Shown here one piece after another: positions 1 to 12,354 of a stretch of 64,000 bases of DNA. Location: contig SPQJ01000011.1 in NCBI GenBank assembly GCA_004570425.1, forward strand, positions 32,337-96,336, in the 5' to 3' direction. A model generated the notes under the pieces. It was not told the origin of the DNA, did no database searches, and was given only the letters and a program-made list of their open reading frames with translations. Source of the stretch: Bacillus sp. AZ43 (lineage in GTDB: Bacteria; Actinomycetota; Actinomycetes; Mycobacteriales; Geodermatophilaceae). The stretch's first letter is position 1, and every line of letters starts with the position of its first letter. The translations under genes were made by a program, and so were the position numbers.

Positions 1-1365
1 GGCGGTGTCGTCGGTGCCCTGAGCGACGCTGAACCGGCGGTAGTCGGACTTCTTCGCCAGCCCGTCCTCGAACACCACCATGCTCGCCACGACGTTCGTG
101 CCCTGGACGTGCGAGATGTCGATGCACTCGATGCGCAACGGCGCGTCGGGAAGCTCCAGCGCCTCCTGGAGCTCCGACAGCGCCAACGAGCGGGCCGTCA
201 GGTCGCTGGCCCGCTTGACGCGGTGCCGGGCGAACGCCTCCTTGGCGTTGCGCTCCACCGTCTCGAGCAGGCTGCGCTTGTCGCCGCGCTGAGGCACCCG
301 GAGCGAGACCTTGCCGCCGCGCAGCTCCTCGAGCAGCTCGGTGTAGACGTCGGCGTCGTCCGGGAGCTCGGGCACCAGCACCTCGCGGGGCACCGCCTCC
401 CCCGCCTCGCCGACCCCGGTCTGCTCGTCGACGCCGCCGTACACCTGGAGCAGGAACTGCTCGACCAGCTCGCCGGTGGTGACCGCCTCGACCTTGTCGA
501 CGATCCAGCCCCGCTGGCCGCGCACCCGGCCGCCGCGGACGTGGAAGACCTGGACGGCGGCCTCGAGCTCGTCCTGGGCGAAGGCGACGACGTCGGCGTC
601 GGTGCCGTCGCCGAGCACGACCGCCTGCTTCTCCATGGCCCGCGTGAGGGCCCCGAGGTCGTCCCGGAGCCGGGCGGCCTTCTCGTACTCGAGGTTCTCC
701 GCGGCCTCGGCCATCTCGCGCTGGAGCCGCTTGATCATCGACTCGGTCTTCCCGGCCATGAAGTCGCAGAAGTCGTCGACGATCTGCCGGTGCTCCTCGG
801 CGCTGACCCGCCCCACGCAGGGGGCAGCGCACTTGCCGATGTAGCCCAGCAGGCAGGGGCGGCCGATCTGGCCGGCGCGCTTGAAGACGCCGTTCGAGCA
901 GGTCCGCGCCGGGAAGACTCGGGTGAGGGTGTCGAGGGTCTCCCGGATCGCCCAGGCGTGCGCGTAGGGCCCGAAGTAGCGGACGCCCTTGCGCTTGGGG
1001 CCGCGCATCACCTGCAGCCGCGGGTACTCCTCGTTCAACGTCACGGCCAGCGACGGGTAGCTCTTGTCGTCGCGGTAGCGGACGTTGAAGCGAGGGTCGA
1101 ACTCCTTGATCCAGTTGTACTCGAGCTGGAGCGCCTCCACCTCGGTCCCCACGACGGTCCACTCGACGCTGGACGCGGTGGTGACCATCTGCCGGGTGCG
1201 CGGGTGCAGGCCGGCGACATCGGCGAAGTAGCTGTTCAGCCGCTGCCGGAGGCTCTTGGCCTTGCCGACGTAGATGACGCGACCGTTGGGGTCGCGGAAC
1301 TTGTAGACGCCCGGGGACTCGGGGATGGAGCCGACCGCCGGGCGGTACGTCGACGGGTCGGCCAT
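1..1365 (-). CDS. uvrC: UvrABC system protein C (partial, C-terminus beyond window edge)
   Basis: UvrC makes both incisions beside a DNA lesion held by UvrB during nucleotide excision repair. The visible 455 residues start with a GIY-YIG nuclease domain (GVYKF, then [14 protein letters not shown]). A Cys-rich segment follows ([20 protein letters not shown]), then a UVR helical pair that contacts UvrB (around residues 200-240). The start of the RNase H-like domain is present, with the first catalytic Asp in ECIDISH. The helix-hairpin-helix C-terminus lies before base 1. The ATG start is supported by the canonical N-terminus [22 protein letters not shown] hexamer sits 6 nt upstream together with GGAG, so the mRNA may be leaderless or have a very short leader. 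uvrA and uvrB lie on the same strand nearby. Confidence 0.97.
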   Translation of the reverse strand, partial: MADPSTYRPAVGSIPESPGVYKFRDPNGRVIYVGKAKSLRQRLNSYFADVAGLHPRTRQMVTTASSVEWTVVGTEVEALQLEYNWIKEFDPRFNVRYRDDKSYPSLAVTLNEEYPRLQVMRGPKRKGVRYFGPYAHAWAIRETLDTLTRVFPARTCSNGVFKRAGQIGRPCLLGYIGKCAAPCVGRVSAEEHRQIVDDFCDFMAGKTESMIKRLQREMAEAAENLEYEKAARLRDDLGALTRAMEKQAVVLGDGTDADVVAFAQDELEAAVQVFHVRGGRVRGQRGWIVDKVEAVTTGELVEQFLLQVYGGVDEQTGVGEAGEAVPREVLVPELPDDADVYTELLEELRGGKVSLRVPQRGDKRSLLETVERNAKEAFARHRVKRASDLTARSLALSELQEALELPDAPLRIECIDISHVQGTNVVASMVVFEDGLAKKSDYRRFSVAQGTDDTA

Positions 1366-1371
1366 GACTCC

Positions 1372-1377
1372 ACATTA
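1372..1377 (-). promoter_or_regulatory. Candidate -10 hexamer of uvrC
   Basis: TAATGT on the minus strand fits TANNNT and ends 6 nt before the uvrC ATG. Transcription would then start at or beside the start codon. No convincing -35 was found, so this rests on spacing and consensus only. Confidence 0.35.
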
Positions 1378-1450
1378 GGTCGCCCCGCCGACAGCTCGCC
1401 GGGGGCCGGACCCCTCCGGTCCCGCCCGTCACAGCGGCCGCGGGGCGACC
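1378..1450 (-). terminator. Structured terminator-like region downstream of the 98-aa membrane protein
   Basis: GGTCGCCCCG (1378-1387) and CGGGGCGACC (1441-1450) are a perfect 10-bp inverted repeat. They enclose an inner GGACC/GGTCC hairpin. The structure sits 3 bp past the stop codon of the upstream minus-strand gene and before uvrC. There is no U-tract, as is common in actinobacteria. Confidence 0.45.
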
Positions 1451-1453
1451 GGG

Positions 1454-1750
1454 TCAGGACAGCCGCGGGACGCCCACGTGGCGCGGGCGGGACGCGGTCA
1501 GTGCCGCCAGCCCGGAACGGGCGAGCCGGACCCCGCGCCTGCCCAGTGCCACCGCGCTCAGCAGCGCGACACCCCCGGCGAGGACGCCGACCACGCCGGG
1601 CCCGCTGGAGGTGGCGAGGAGCACGGAGCCGACGAGCAGGGCGACGAGGACGATCGCCGAGGGCAGGCCGCCGCCCGTGTGGCGGGTCGGACTCCAGGGC
1701 GAGCCGCAGTTCGACAGGTCGGGATCGCAGTCGGGCGTGAGCGCGCTCAT
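1454..1750 (-). CDS. Small membrane protein, function unknown
   Basis: A 98-residue protein with a short polar N-terminus (MSALTPDCDPDLSNC) and two hydrophobic stretches. The first is about residues 31-46 (AIVLVALLVGSVLLA) and the second about residues 52-68. A basic tail follows, so it is probably a two-span membrane protein. The ATG is preceded by GAGAGGGA at good Shine-Dalgarno distance, which supports a real gene despite the small size. It lies between uvrA and uvrC on the same strand with about 90-145 bp on each side, so it is probably its own transcription unit. No family was recognised. Confidence 0.6.
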   Translation of the reverse strand: MSALTPDCDPDLSNCGSPWSPTRHTGGGLPSAIVLVALLVGSVLLATSSGPGVVGVLAGGVALLSAVALGRRGVRLARSGLAALTASRPRHVGVPRLS

Positions 1751-1854
1751 CGCTGTCCCTCTCGACGGACTCCGTCACCATCAGTGATGTCGGTCACACC
1801 GACCATACGGGCCGGATCGGCGAGGGGACAAGTCCATCACCCGGAGGGGCCGGA

Positions 1855-1888
1855 CCCGTCGCACCCGGACCGTTCCGGGTGCGACGGG
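1855..1888 (-). terminator. uvrA terminator hairpin
   Basis: A perfect 14-bp stem (1855-1868 with 1875-1888) with a 6-nt loop begins 7 nt after the uvrA stop codon. The stem is GC-rich and has no U-tract, typical of an actinobacterial intrinsic terminator. Confidence 0.8.
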
Positions 1889-1894
1889 CTCCGC

Positions 1895-4786
<2,892 letters not shown>

Positions 4787-4941
4787 GGAATCCCTGTCAG
4801 TCGCTGTGGCTGGAATGCGGTGGTGCGGGCCGCGGCGGTCGCCGGCGGCGGTGTCCTGCTGGAGTCAAGTCGCTGCTCGGGGTCACTGTTCCCCGCGCCG
4901 GCGCGCCGCCGTGTCGGCCGCGTCACCCGGCCGGCCGTCGG

Positions 4942-6408
4942 TCAGCCGGCCGCTGCGGCGCGCTCGGCGGTGGGGTCGAAGACGGGCGCGTAGCGCCGCC
5001 AGGGCCGCAACCGCTCCACCTCTCCGGCCAGCCAGAGTAGTCGCCCTTCGGCGCCCGGCGGCCCGACGAACTGGACGGCGACGGGCAGCCCGTCGGGCCG
5101 GGTGCCGGCCGGCAGCACGCTCGCCGGGAGGCCGGCCAGGTTCCACGCGGCCGTCCACGGCGCCCAGCGCGCGTTGGCCGTGATGTTCGCCAGGAAGCCC
5201 CGTTCGTGCCAGGGGCGAGCGGGCAGCGGCGGACCCGTCGTGACCGGGGTGAGGAGCAGATCGACGTCGTCGAAGAAGTCGACCATCCGCTGCCGGAAGC
5301 GCTCCGCGGTGGCGGGCCGGACCAGACCCGCGCGGCGGACCAGGCGGCCGATGCGGGCGTGCGTCCGGCTGCGGGGCTCGAGGGCCGCCCGGTCGAGGCC
5401 CAGGTGCTCCGCGTCGTCCTCGGCACCCGCCATCCACCGCGCCAGCGCGCCCACCGCGGCAGCCGGCGTGATGGGCGGCTCGCGGCGCACGACCGTGTGC
5501 CCGGCCGCCCGGAGGAGCTCGGCCACGGCGTCGACGGCGGCGCGGGTGGGGGCGTCGGCCCGGACCCCGGGCACCGGCGAGCGGGTGGACAGGCCGATGC
5601 GCAGCGGCCGGCCCGGGTCCGCCGGCGCCGCCGGCTCCTCCCCCGCCAGGACGGCGTGGGCGACGGCGAGGTCGGCGACGGTGGTGGCCAGCGCGCCGTT
5701 CACGGCCATCCCCGACCAGTCGTCGAAGCCGATCCCCCCGGGGACGACCCCCCGCCCCGGCTTGAGGGTGACCAGCCCGCAGGCGGCGGCCGGGAGCCGC
5801 AGCGAACCCATGCCGTCGTTGCCGTGGGCCAGCGGAACCGCCCCCGACGCCACGGCCGCGGCGCTGCCCCCGGAGCTGCCGGCCGGCGACCGGGCCGTGT
5901 CCCAGGGGTTCCGACTCACCGTGCCGGGGGCGTCGGTGGCGGCGTACAGGCACAGCTCCGGCGCGCGGGTGATGCCGACGACGATCGCGCCGGCCTTGCG
6001 CAGGCGGGCGACGACCGGGTGGTCGCGCCGCTCGGGCTCCGAGGTGCAGGCCGCCGACCCGTCGGTGCACACCTCACCGGCCACGGCCACGTTGTCCTTC
6101 ACCGCGATCGGCACACCGGCAAGCGGCAGGGCGAACCGGGTCAGCGCGGTGTCGATCGCGTGCGCCTCGGCCAGTGCCGCCTCCCGGCGGACGACCCGGA
6201 ACGCACCGATGCGGGCGTCGACGGCGTCGATGTGGTCCAGGTGCGCGCGGACGACCTCGACCGCCGTCACCTCGCCCGAGCGGACCAGGCGCGCGATCTC
6301 GGTCGCCGGCAGGCCGACGGTCGCCGCGGCGCTCTGGGCAGCGGGTGGGGCACCGTCGAGGGCTCCGCTAGCGTCCATGGTCAGGACCGTAACGGCGTCC
6401 GCTGACAC
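4942..6408 (-). CDS. Amidase-signature family amidase
   Basis: An amidohydrolase of the Ser-cisSer-Lys type that hydrolyses a carboxamide; the substrate cannot be told from sequence. The catalytic Lys is in PIAVKDNVAV, the cis-Ser in SPAGSSGGSAAA and the nucleophile Ser in GNDGMGSLRLPAA. The last motif differs slightly from the usual TD-GGS but keeps the Ser. The C-terminal part (FDDVDLLLTPVTTGPPLP...LPVAVQFVGP) is typical of the family. The longest reading frame starts at a GTG (6408). An ATG at 6378 (MDASGALDG) is an equally possible start, and neither has a clear Shine-Dalgarno. Divergent from the MBL-fold gene, whose start lies 20 bp away. It is not GatA: no gatB or gatC is nearby. Confidence 0.88.
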   Translation of the reverse strand: MSADAVTVLTMDASGALDGAPPAAQSAAATVGLPATEIARLVRSGEVTAVEVVRAHLDHIDAVDARIGAFRVVRREAALAEAHAIDTALTRFALPLAGVPIAVKDNVAVAGEVCTDGSAACTSEPERRDHPVVARLRKAGAIVVGITRAPELCLYAATDAPGTVSRNPWDTARSPAGSSGGSAAAVASGAVPLAHGNDGMGSLRLPAAACGLVTLKPGRGVVPGGIGFDDWSGMAVNGALATTVADLAVAHAVLAGEEPAAPADPGRPLRIGLSTRSPVPGVRADAPTRAAVDAVAELLRAAGHTVVRREPPITPAAAVGALARWMAGAEDDAEHLGLDRAALEPRSRTHARIGRLVRRAGLVRPATAERFRQRMVDFFDDVDLLLTPVTTGPPLPARPWHERGFLANITANARWAPWTAAWNLAGLPASVLPAGTRPDGLPVAVQFVGPPGAEGRLLWLAGEVERLRPWRRYAPVFDPTAERAAAAG

Positions 6409-6427
6409 TTTGCGATCGGAGTCCTCG

Positions 6428-7087
6428 ATGACCTACACCGGTGACGTCGAGGTGGGCGGCCCGGCCGACGTGCGCGAGCTGCCCGGCCTCACCATCAGCA
6501 AGCTCGCGGTGAGCGAGATGGCGAACAACGCCTACCTGCTGCGCTGCACCGCGACCGGCGAGCAGCTGCTGATCGACGCGGCCGCCGAACCCGAGGCGCT
6601 GCTCGCGCTGATCGGCGACGCCGGGGTGCGCACCGTCGTCACGACCCACGGGCACTGGGACCACCACCGCGCGCTCCCGGAGGTCGTCGCCGCGACCGGG
6701 GCGACCACGGTCGCCGGTGCCGCCGACGCCGCCGATCTCCCGGTCCCCGTCCAGCGCGCCGTCGAGCACGGCGACACGGTCACCGTCGGCGAGCAGACGC
6801 TGGACGTCGTCCACCTGCGCGGGCACACCCCCGGCAGCATCGCGCTGGTCTGGCGCGGTCCGGACGACGCCGGCGTGCACGTCTTCACCGGCGACAGCCT
6901 CTTCCCGGGCGGCGTCGGCAACACCCAGCAGGACCCGGCGCGGTTCGGCAGCCTGATCGACGACGTCGAGCAGCGGCTCTTCGGCACCCTGCCCGACGAC
7001 GCGTGGGTCTACCCGGGGCACGGCAAGGACACGACGATCGGTGCCGAGCGGCCGCACCTCGGCGAATGGCGTGCCCGCGGCTGGTGA
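6428..7087 (+). CDS. MBL-fold metallo-hydrolase
   Basis: A 219-residue metallo-beta-lactamase-fold hydrolase of the glyoxalase II-like group. Metal ligands are visible: THGHWDHH (HxHxDH motif, about residue 79), RGHTPGS (His), FTGDSLFPGG (Asp) and VYPGHGKDT (His). This set binds two metal ions and hydrolyses thioesters or related bonds; the actual substrate is unknown. The ATG is preceded by GGAG at about 6 nt and was chosen over far upstream in-frame codons, which would overlap the divergent amidase. It ends 5 bp before the stop of the AlkZ-like gene on the other strand. Confidence 0.9.
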   Translation: MTYTGDVEVGGPADVRELPGLTISKLAVSEMANNAYLLRCTATGEQLLIDAAAEPEALLALIGDAGVRTVVTTHGHWDHHRALPEVVAATGATTVAGAADAADLPVPVQRAVEHGDTVTVGEQTLDVVHLRGHTPGSIALVWRGPDDAGVHVFTGDSLFPGGVGNTQQDPARFGSLIDDVEQRLFGTLPDDAWVYPGHGKDTTIGAERPHLGEWRARGW

Positions 7088-7092
7088 GGCCG

Positions 7093-8192
7093 CTAGGCCA
7101 CCCACCGGACGTCGTGCTCCCGGTCGGGCGCGAGGAAGGCGAGCAGCCGCCGGCCCTCCTCGACGACGTCGTCCCGCTCGGCGAGCGACAGCGGATCCGA
7201 CGCCCGCAGGGACAGCACCGTGGCGTCCCCCTCCCGGCGGGCCGCCCAGGAGGCCCGCACGAGACCGTCGACGAGCACGGTGCCGGTCCAGCCCCCGGCG
7301 CCGCCCTGGAGCGGCACGATCTCCCCGTCACCGACCACCCGGGAGCGGTCGGCGTGCGACAGGGTCACGTTGTCGTACTCGGCGAGGAAGCGCACCGGGG
7401 CCGGCGTGTCCGGGTCCGGGAGCGGCCTCTCCGGAACGTCGAACAGCTCGGCACCGTCCTCGGCGCGGAAGCGCCGCAGCCGCGGGCCGAGCCGGTCCAC
7501 GACCTCGCGCAGCCGGGTCGCCCGCACCACGCCTGGACGTCCCGCACCGTCGCGGGCCCGAAGGCCCCGAGGTAGCGGACGACCAGCTCGTCGGGGGTCG
7601 CCGGTTCCACCGCGATGCCGTCCAGCCAGGTCCGCACCGGGACCATCACGGCGGCGGCCGACCCGTCCCACAGCCCCCGCGGCGGGGGCTGGACCCACGG
7701 CACCCAGTAGGAGACCCCGAAGGCGACCGCCTCGGCGTCCAGGTCCGGGTGCCGCCGCAGCAGCTCCCGTTCCAGCGCAGCACGCCCCATGGGGCGCTCG
7801 GCCAGCAGCCCCGCCGCCTCGGCGACCACCCCGGAGACGTCCTGCCCGCGCAGCCGCTGCCCCCAGGCCGTGCCGGAGCACGTCCGGTCGAGCACCGGCT
7901 GGAGCAACGGCCGCAGCGCCAGCGCGTCCCGCGCGGTGACGGTGTGGATCGTGGTGCGCATCAGCTGGGTGCGGACGACCCGGCGGTCGGTCATGAGCGC
8001 GTCGAGCTCGGCCGGGTCGTAGCCCGCCAGCCGGTTCCACAGGGACAGGTGCGGCACCCGCGGGACCTGGGCCTGCAGGCCGACGAGGTGTCCGATCGCG
8101 GCCTCGGCCGGCAGGTCCACCCGGTGGAGCAGCAGCTGCCGGGCCAGAGTCGAGCGTCCGAGCGCCCGGCGGCCGAGGACCGGCGCGATCAC
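7093..8192 (-). pseudogene. AlkZ-like winged-helix DNA glycosylase family gene with a frameshift
   Basis: The coding signal is split over two frames. The N-terminal part, from a GTG at 8192, reads LGRRALGRSTLARQLLLHR and continues to GPATVRDVQAW. The C-terminal part resumes in another frame as TRLREVVDRLGPRLRRF...FLAEYDNVTLSHADRSRV to the stop at 7093. The two join exactly if one base is restored near 7519-7520. AlkZ-like proteins (about 360 residues, HTH_42 family) unhook interstrand crosslinks or belong to related winged-helix glycosylases; QAQ- and DNV-type motifs are recognisable. Either the gene is truly broken or the assembly has a 1-base error in a GC run. All other motifs look intact, which fits a recent event or an error. 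Confidence 0.75.
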
Positions 8193-8278
8193 GGGCCCGC
8201 TCGCGGGGTCGGCGACACGGCCACAGCCTAGGGACCACCGGAGGCCCTCCCCTGACGCAGGCGCCCCGGACACGCGAC

Positions 8279-8308
8279 GGCGGGGCCGGTCCGCAGACCG
8301 ACCCCGCC
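8279..8308 (-). terminator. Terminator hairpin of the M28 peptidase gene
   Basis: A 13-bp stem with one mismatch (8279-8291 with 8296-8308) and a CGCA loop lies 20 bp past the stop codon of the M28 peptidase gene. It is very GC-rich and has no U-tract. Confidence 0.72.
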
Positions 8309-8328
8309 GCCCCTTCGGACCGGACCCG

Positions 8329-9969
8329 TCAGGCGCTCTCGCCGTCGTGGTCGTGGTCGTGCGCGAGGCCACCGCCGCCTCCGGCGAAGGTGCGCTCCGG
8401 GCCCGCCGGCGCGGGCAGCCCGAAGTCCGGGCCCGGCACCTTCTTGCCGGGCACCCCGTTCACGTCCTGCGTCGAGTAGCCGAAGTGCAGCATCGCGAAG
8501 GCGATGAGGTCGCTGTTGATCTCCAGCGCGTCCGGGTCGTAGTTCTCGATCGTGTCGCACTCCTCGTGGTAGCACGGGTCGAACTGCTCACCGGCCGCGC
8601 CGCCCCAGATCTCCTGCTGCTGCGGCGTCTTCCGCACCTCGGCACCGGTGAAGAGCCCACCGGACGGGATGCCGTTCGCGATGAACGCCTGGTAGTCGCT
8701 GCGCCCGGAGAACTCGCTGTCGTCGTAGGGCTGCCCCACCTTGGTGTAGTAGGACTCGTAGACGTCCTCGATCGCCGTCGAGCCCGGCGGCACGGGCACC
8801 GGGGCCGGGAACGTCGACTGGTCGGCGTCGTACACGCCGAGGAAATAGTTCGGCGACCCGACCATGTCGTAGTTCATGTAGAGCGCGATCCGCTCGCGCT
8901 CCTCCGGCGAGAGGCCGTTGACGTAGTCGGTGGAGCCGACCAGCCCCTCCTCCTCGGCCGCCCACCACGCGAAGCGGAGCGTGTTCGGAGTGTTGGACTT
9001 CGCCATCAGCAGCGCGGTCTCGAGCAGCGCGGCCGAGCCGGAGCCGTTGTCGTTGATGCCCGGTCCCGCAGCCACGCTGTCCAGGTGGGCCCCGGCCATG
9101 ACGACGTTGTCCGGGTTCGCCCCGGGCCACTCGGCGATCACGTTCACGTCGGTGCGCGTCTCGGGCTCCTGCACGTCGATGCGGGCGGTGGAACCCGGCT
9201 GGGCCAGCGCCTGGCCCGCGGCGAAGCTCGTGCCCAGGACGGGTCCCCGGGCCTCGTAGGCGCCGAGCGTCGGGTTGACGACGCCCAGCCGGTCACCCGG
9301 TCCGGTCGTGTCGCCCTGGTTGAAGATCACGACTGCCTCGGCGCCGGCCGCCTCGGCGTTCTGCGCCTTGATCTCGAAGCTGCAGGTGCCGCGCTGGAGC
9401 AGCGCGATGTCGCTGGGGCCCTCGAAGTCGAGCCCGTCGAAGTCGGCCATCTCGCAGCCGCTGCTGTTGGCCCGGCCCGTGGTGGTGTCGAGGTTGATGT
9501 CCACGGGGATCACGGCCCCCTGGACGGTGCCGGAGCCCGAACCGGTGGCGATCGCGTTGGGGTGCTCGGCGGGCGCCGGCGTGAGCTGCTCGAGCTGCGA
9601 GGGGTAGAAGAAGGTGAAGGGCACCGGGTCGAGCGTGACCTGGTAGCCGGCCTCCCGCAGCAGTCCGGCGACGTACTCGACGCTGTCGGCGTACCCGTCG
9701 GTGCCGGCGGCCCGCGAGCCGGGGTAGACCTCGTCGGTGCTGTTGTCGGCGATCTTCTGGAACGCCTCCATGTGCTCGCGCACGCCTTCGAGCGTCACGC
9801 ACTGCAGCAGCTTGTCGTAGGTGTTGTTGGCGCGGTTGTCGCACGCGTTGCCCGGTGCGGCGTTGGCCGCGGTGGCGGGCAGCGCCAAGGCCAGCAGAAC
9901 TCCGCTGCTGGTCAGGGCGATGGCTCGGGACGCCGTCCGTCGTGCGGACCCGGTCCGTCGTTCGCTCAC
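8329..9969 (-). CDS. Secreted M28 family zinc aminopeptidase with PA domain
   Basis: An exported metallo-aminopeptidase related to the Streptomyces griseus aminopeptidase group. A twin-Arg-like or Sec signal peptide (RRTGSARRTASR, then a hydrophobic core ending AANA) covers about 40 residues. A protease-associated insert (about 180-260) precedes the catalytic core. Zinc ligands and catalytic residues are visible: His295 in AGAHLDS, Asp307 in INDNGSG, Glu340-341 in WAAEEEG, Asp368 in YMNYDMVG and a late His in CYHEECDT. Four or more Cys suggest disulfides. The C-terminus is unusual: a Gly-rich linker then HDHDHD. The GTG start has AAGGGA upstream. The 276 bp upstream hold no other gene. Confidence 0.93.
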   Translation of the reverse strand: MSERRTGSARRTASRAIALTSSGVLLALALPATAANAAPGNACDNRANNTYDKLLQCVTLEGVREHMEAFQKIADNSTDEVYPGSRAAGTDGYADSVEYVAGLLREAGYQVTLDPVPFTFFYPSQLEQLTPAPAEHPNAIATGSGSGTVQGAVIPVDINLDTTTGRANSSGCEMADFDGLDFEGPSDIALLQRGTCSFEIKAQNAEAAGAEAVVIFNQGDTTGPGDRLGVVNPTLGAYEARGPVLGTSFAAGQALAQPGSTARIDVQEPETRTDVNVIAEWPGANPDNVVMAGAHLDSVAAGPGINDNGSGSAALLETALLMAKSNTPNTLRFAWWAAEEEGLVGSTDYVNGLSPEERERIALYMNYDMVGSPNYFLGVYDADQSTFPAPVPVPPGSTAIEDVYESYYTKVGQPYDDSEFSGRSDYQAFIANGIPSGGLFTGAEVRKTPQQQEIWGGAAGEQFDPCYHEECDTIENYDPDALEINSDLIAFAMLHFGYSTQDVNGVPGKKVPGPDFGLPAPAGPERTFAGGGGGLAHDHDHDGESA

Positions 9970-10245
9970 GCTCGGTCCCTTCGATCGATGGTCGGTGGCG
10001 GGGGGCCGCCGACGTCGACGCCGTTGTCGACTGTCTGGACCTCACCCCCTCCGACGGGCCGTTGCACAGCGCCAGCTGTCGGACACGCCGTGCGAGGGAC
10101 CGCCGTGGTACGGGCCGTCGCGCGGTGTACGGCCCGCTGACCTGCCCGTTCACGTCCAAGGGCGTCGCGACACGCCGGAGGCAAAGGCTCACGAAGGGTG
10201 ACGGCGACCTACACGGCAGTCATCAATTGAGCACTCAACGTGACG

Positions 10246-12297
10246 TCAGCCGACCCGGGCGGCGCGGACGACCAGCGGCTGGGCGGGCTCGTCGGGCGCC
10301 GGGTCAGGTCCCTCCGCCGGCACGCCGACGGCCGTGCCCCCCGACCCGGGCGCCGGGTTGCCAGCCGTCGGGAGCCAGCGAGCCCACCACCGCAGGACGT
10401 GCTCGAAGCGGGCCAGCCGATGCCGCGGCCGTCCCGAACGGGTGAGCTCGTGGCCCTCCCCGGGGAACAGGAGCAGCTCCGTGGGAACGCCGCGCCGCTT
10501 CAGCTCGACGTAGAGCCGTGCCCCCTGCTCGACCGGGCAGCGCCAGTCCTCCTCGGAGTGGATCACGAGGGTCGGCGTGCGGATGGCGGGCGCGGAGGCC
10601 ATGGCGCTCTGCGCGGCGACCCGCTCCGGGTCGGTGCCGAGGTAGCGGTCCGGGAAGTACCAGCCGATGTCGGAGGACCCCACGAAGCTGACCGGATCGA
10701 GGAACGCCCGCTCGACCACCGCACCGGCGAATCGGTCGGTGCGGCCGAGCAGCAGGGCGGTGAGGTAGCCGCCGTAGGAGCCGCCCATGATGCCGACGCG
10801 GTCGGCGTCCAGCACCGGGTCGGCCAGCGCCGCGTCCAGGAAGGCCAGGACGTCGTCGGCGTCGAGCTCGCCCCAGGCGCCGGAGATCGCCCGCCCGTGC
10901 GCGGCGCCGTACCCGGAGGAACCGCGAGGGTTGCACTGCACGACGGCGTAACCGGCCGAGACGTACACCTGGGTCTCGTCGAACAGCGACCAGCCGTACT
11001 GGCTGAACGGGCCGCCGTGCACGGTGAGCAGCACGGGGTGCGGCCCGGGTCCGGGCGGTGTGGTCACCCAGCCGTGCACGGGACGGCCGTCGGGCGCCAC
11101 GGCGGTGCGCTCCACCATCCGGTGCACGCGGCCCGTCTCCCCCAGCGGCCGGCCGAACGCCGTCAGCAGCTTCCGCCGTCCCGGCGTCAGGGCGAGCAGC
11201 TCACCCGCCGAGCGGTCGTGCGCGACGACCGCGACGACGACGCCGCCCGACGAGCCCACCCCCCGGACGGTGAACGGCCCGTCGACGAGCGCCTCGGGAG
11301 GGCCGCCGTCCAGGGGCACCCGCAGCAGCTGCACGCTGCCGCGTCGCTCGACGCCGACCAGCACCGCGCCGTCGGCCACCACGGTGGCGGGCGTCTCGTC
11401 GCCCCGCTGGTGCTCCTCGGGGTCGAGCAGCGGCACGAGCGCGCCGTCGGCGGCCACGCGGCAGGGCACCGCCTGACGGGCCACGAAGTCGAGCCCGTCG
11501 GGCCCGAGGTCCGGGACGGCGGTGACGAGCAGCTCTTCCCCCGCGTAGACCGGCAGCGCGCAGTCCCCCCGGGAGGCGGTCACGCGGCGCAGCCCCGAGC
11601 CGTCCGGGGCGATCGCGTAGACGTCCCGCACGAGGTCCCGGTCGGCGGTGGGGTGGCGCGCCGAGACGAACGCCAGCTCGGCGCCGTCGGGACGCCAGGT
11701 GACGTCCTCGCAGTCGGCGTCGCCACTGGTCACCTGCACCGGTTCCGGGAGGGGCGCGGTGTCGTCGGCGAAGTCGGCCGGGAGATCGAGCACGAAGACC
11801 TGGCTGCGGCGGTCGATCAGGAATCCCACGCCGTCGAGCCGGTACTGCAGCGTGGTGATCAGCCGCGGCGGCTCCGCCGCCGGCTCGACGCCGTCCACCG
11901 TGCCGTAGCGGCCGTGCTCCGGCACCCGGGCGACGTAGGCCAGCCGCCGGGAGTCCGGCGACCAGACCGGCGCACCGGCACCGAGAGGGTGCTCGGTGAG
12001 CCGGCGCGGTTCGCCGCCGGCGGTGGGGAGCAGCCAGACCTGCGGGCGACCGCCGGGCTCGGCGCTCAGGAAGGCGATCCAGCGCCCGTCCGGGGAGAAC
12101 GCCGGCGCCGTGTCGCGGTGACCCGACGTGACCGGCCGGGCGTCGGCCGAGCCGTCGGTGGGCACCGCCCACAGCTGGCTGCGGTACTCGTCGGCCTCCA
12201 GCTCGAGGCGGGTGACCGCGACGACCGCCATGCGGCCGTCGGGTGAGACCGTCGGAACACCCGGCGTGCGCAGGAGCGCGAGGTCGGTCGGCCGCAT
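10246..12297 (-). CDS. S9 family peptidase (acylaminoacyl/prolyl oligopeptidase-like)
   Basis: A 683-residue serine peptidase with an N-terminal beta-propeller (repeated SPDGR-type blades: VSPDGRMA, FSPDGRWIAF, WSPDSRRLAY) and a C-terminal alpha/beta-hydrolase domain. The catalytic triad is readable: Ser about 507 in MGGSYGGY, Asp about 582 in HSEEDWRCP and His about 615 in GEGHEL. Such enzymes trim short or N-acylated peptides; no signal peptide is visible, so it is probably cytoplasmic. The ATG start has no Shine-Dalgarno but a TAGCGT hexamer lies 8 nt upstream, suggesting a leaderless mRNA. Confidence 0.93.
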   Translation of the reverse strand: MRPTDLALLRTPGVPTVSPDGRMAVVAVTRLELEADEYRSQLWAVPTDGSADARPVTSGHRDTAPAFSPDGRWIAFLSAEPGGRPQVWLLPTAGGEPRRLTEHPLGAGAPVWSPDSRRLAYVARVPEHGRYGTVDGVEPAAEPPRLITTLQYRLDGVGFLIDRRSQVFVLDLPADFADDTAPLPEPVQVTSGDADCEDVTWRPDGAELAFVSARHPTADRDLVRDVYAIAPDGSGLRRVTASRGDCALPVYAGEELLVTAVPDLGPDGLDFVARQAVPCRVAADGALVPLLDPEEHQRGDETPATVVADGAVLVGVERRGSVQLLRVPLDGGPPEALVDGPFTVRGVGSSGGVVVAVVAHDRSAGELLALTPGRRKLLTAFGRPLGETGRVHRMVERTAVAPDGRPVHGWVTTPPGPGPHPVLLTVHGGPFSQYGWSLFDETQVYVSAGYAVVQCNPRGSSGYGAAHGRAISGAWGELDADDVLAFLDAALADPVLDADRVGIMGGSYGGYLTALLLGRTDRFAGAVVERAFLDPVSFVGSSDIGWYFPDRYLGTDPERVAAQSAMASAPAIRTPTLVIHSEEDWRCPVEQGARLYVELKRRGVPTELLLFPGEGHELTRSGRPRHRLARFEHVLRWWARWLPTAGNPAPGSGGTAVGVPAEGPDPAPDEPAQPLVVRAARVG

Positions 12298-12305
12298 GGC
12301 AGGCG

Positions 12306-12311
12306 ACGCTA
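12306..12311 (-). promoter_or_regulatory. Candidate -10 hexamer of the S9 peptidase gene
   Basis: TAGCGT on the minus strand fits TANNNT and ends 8 nt before the ATG, with no ribosome binding site between. No clear -35 was identified. Confidence 0.35.
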
Positions 12312-12354
12312 GCCGAGCGCGCGATCGCCGGACCGGGGCCCGGCGACCGTCGGC

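Noticed and set aside
4787..4941. SOS (LexA) box upstream of uvrA
   Set aside because: GGGGAACAGTGACCCC-like sequence was seen, but it lacks the GTTC half of an actinobacterial LexA site.
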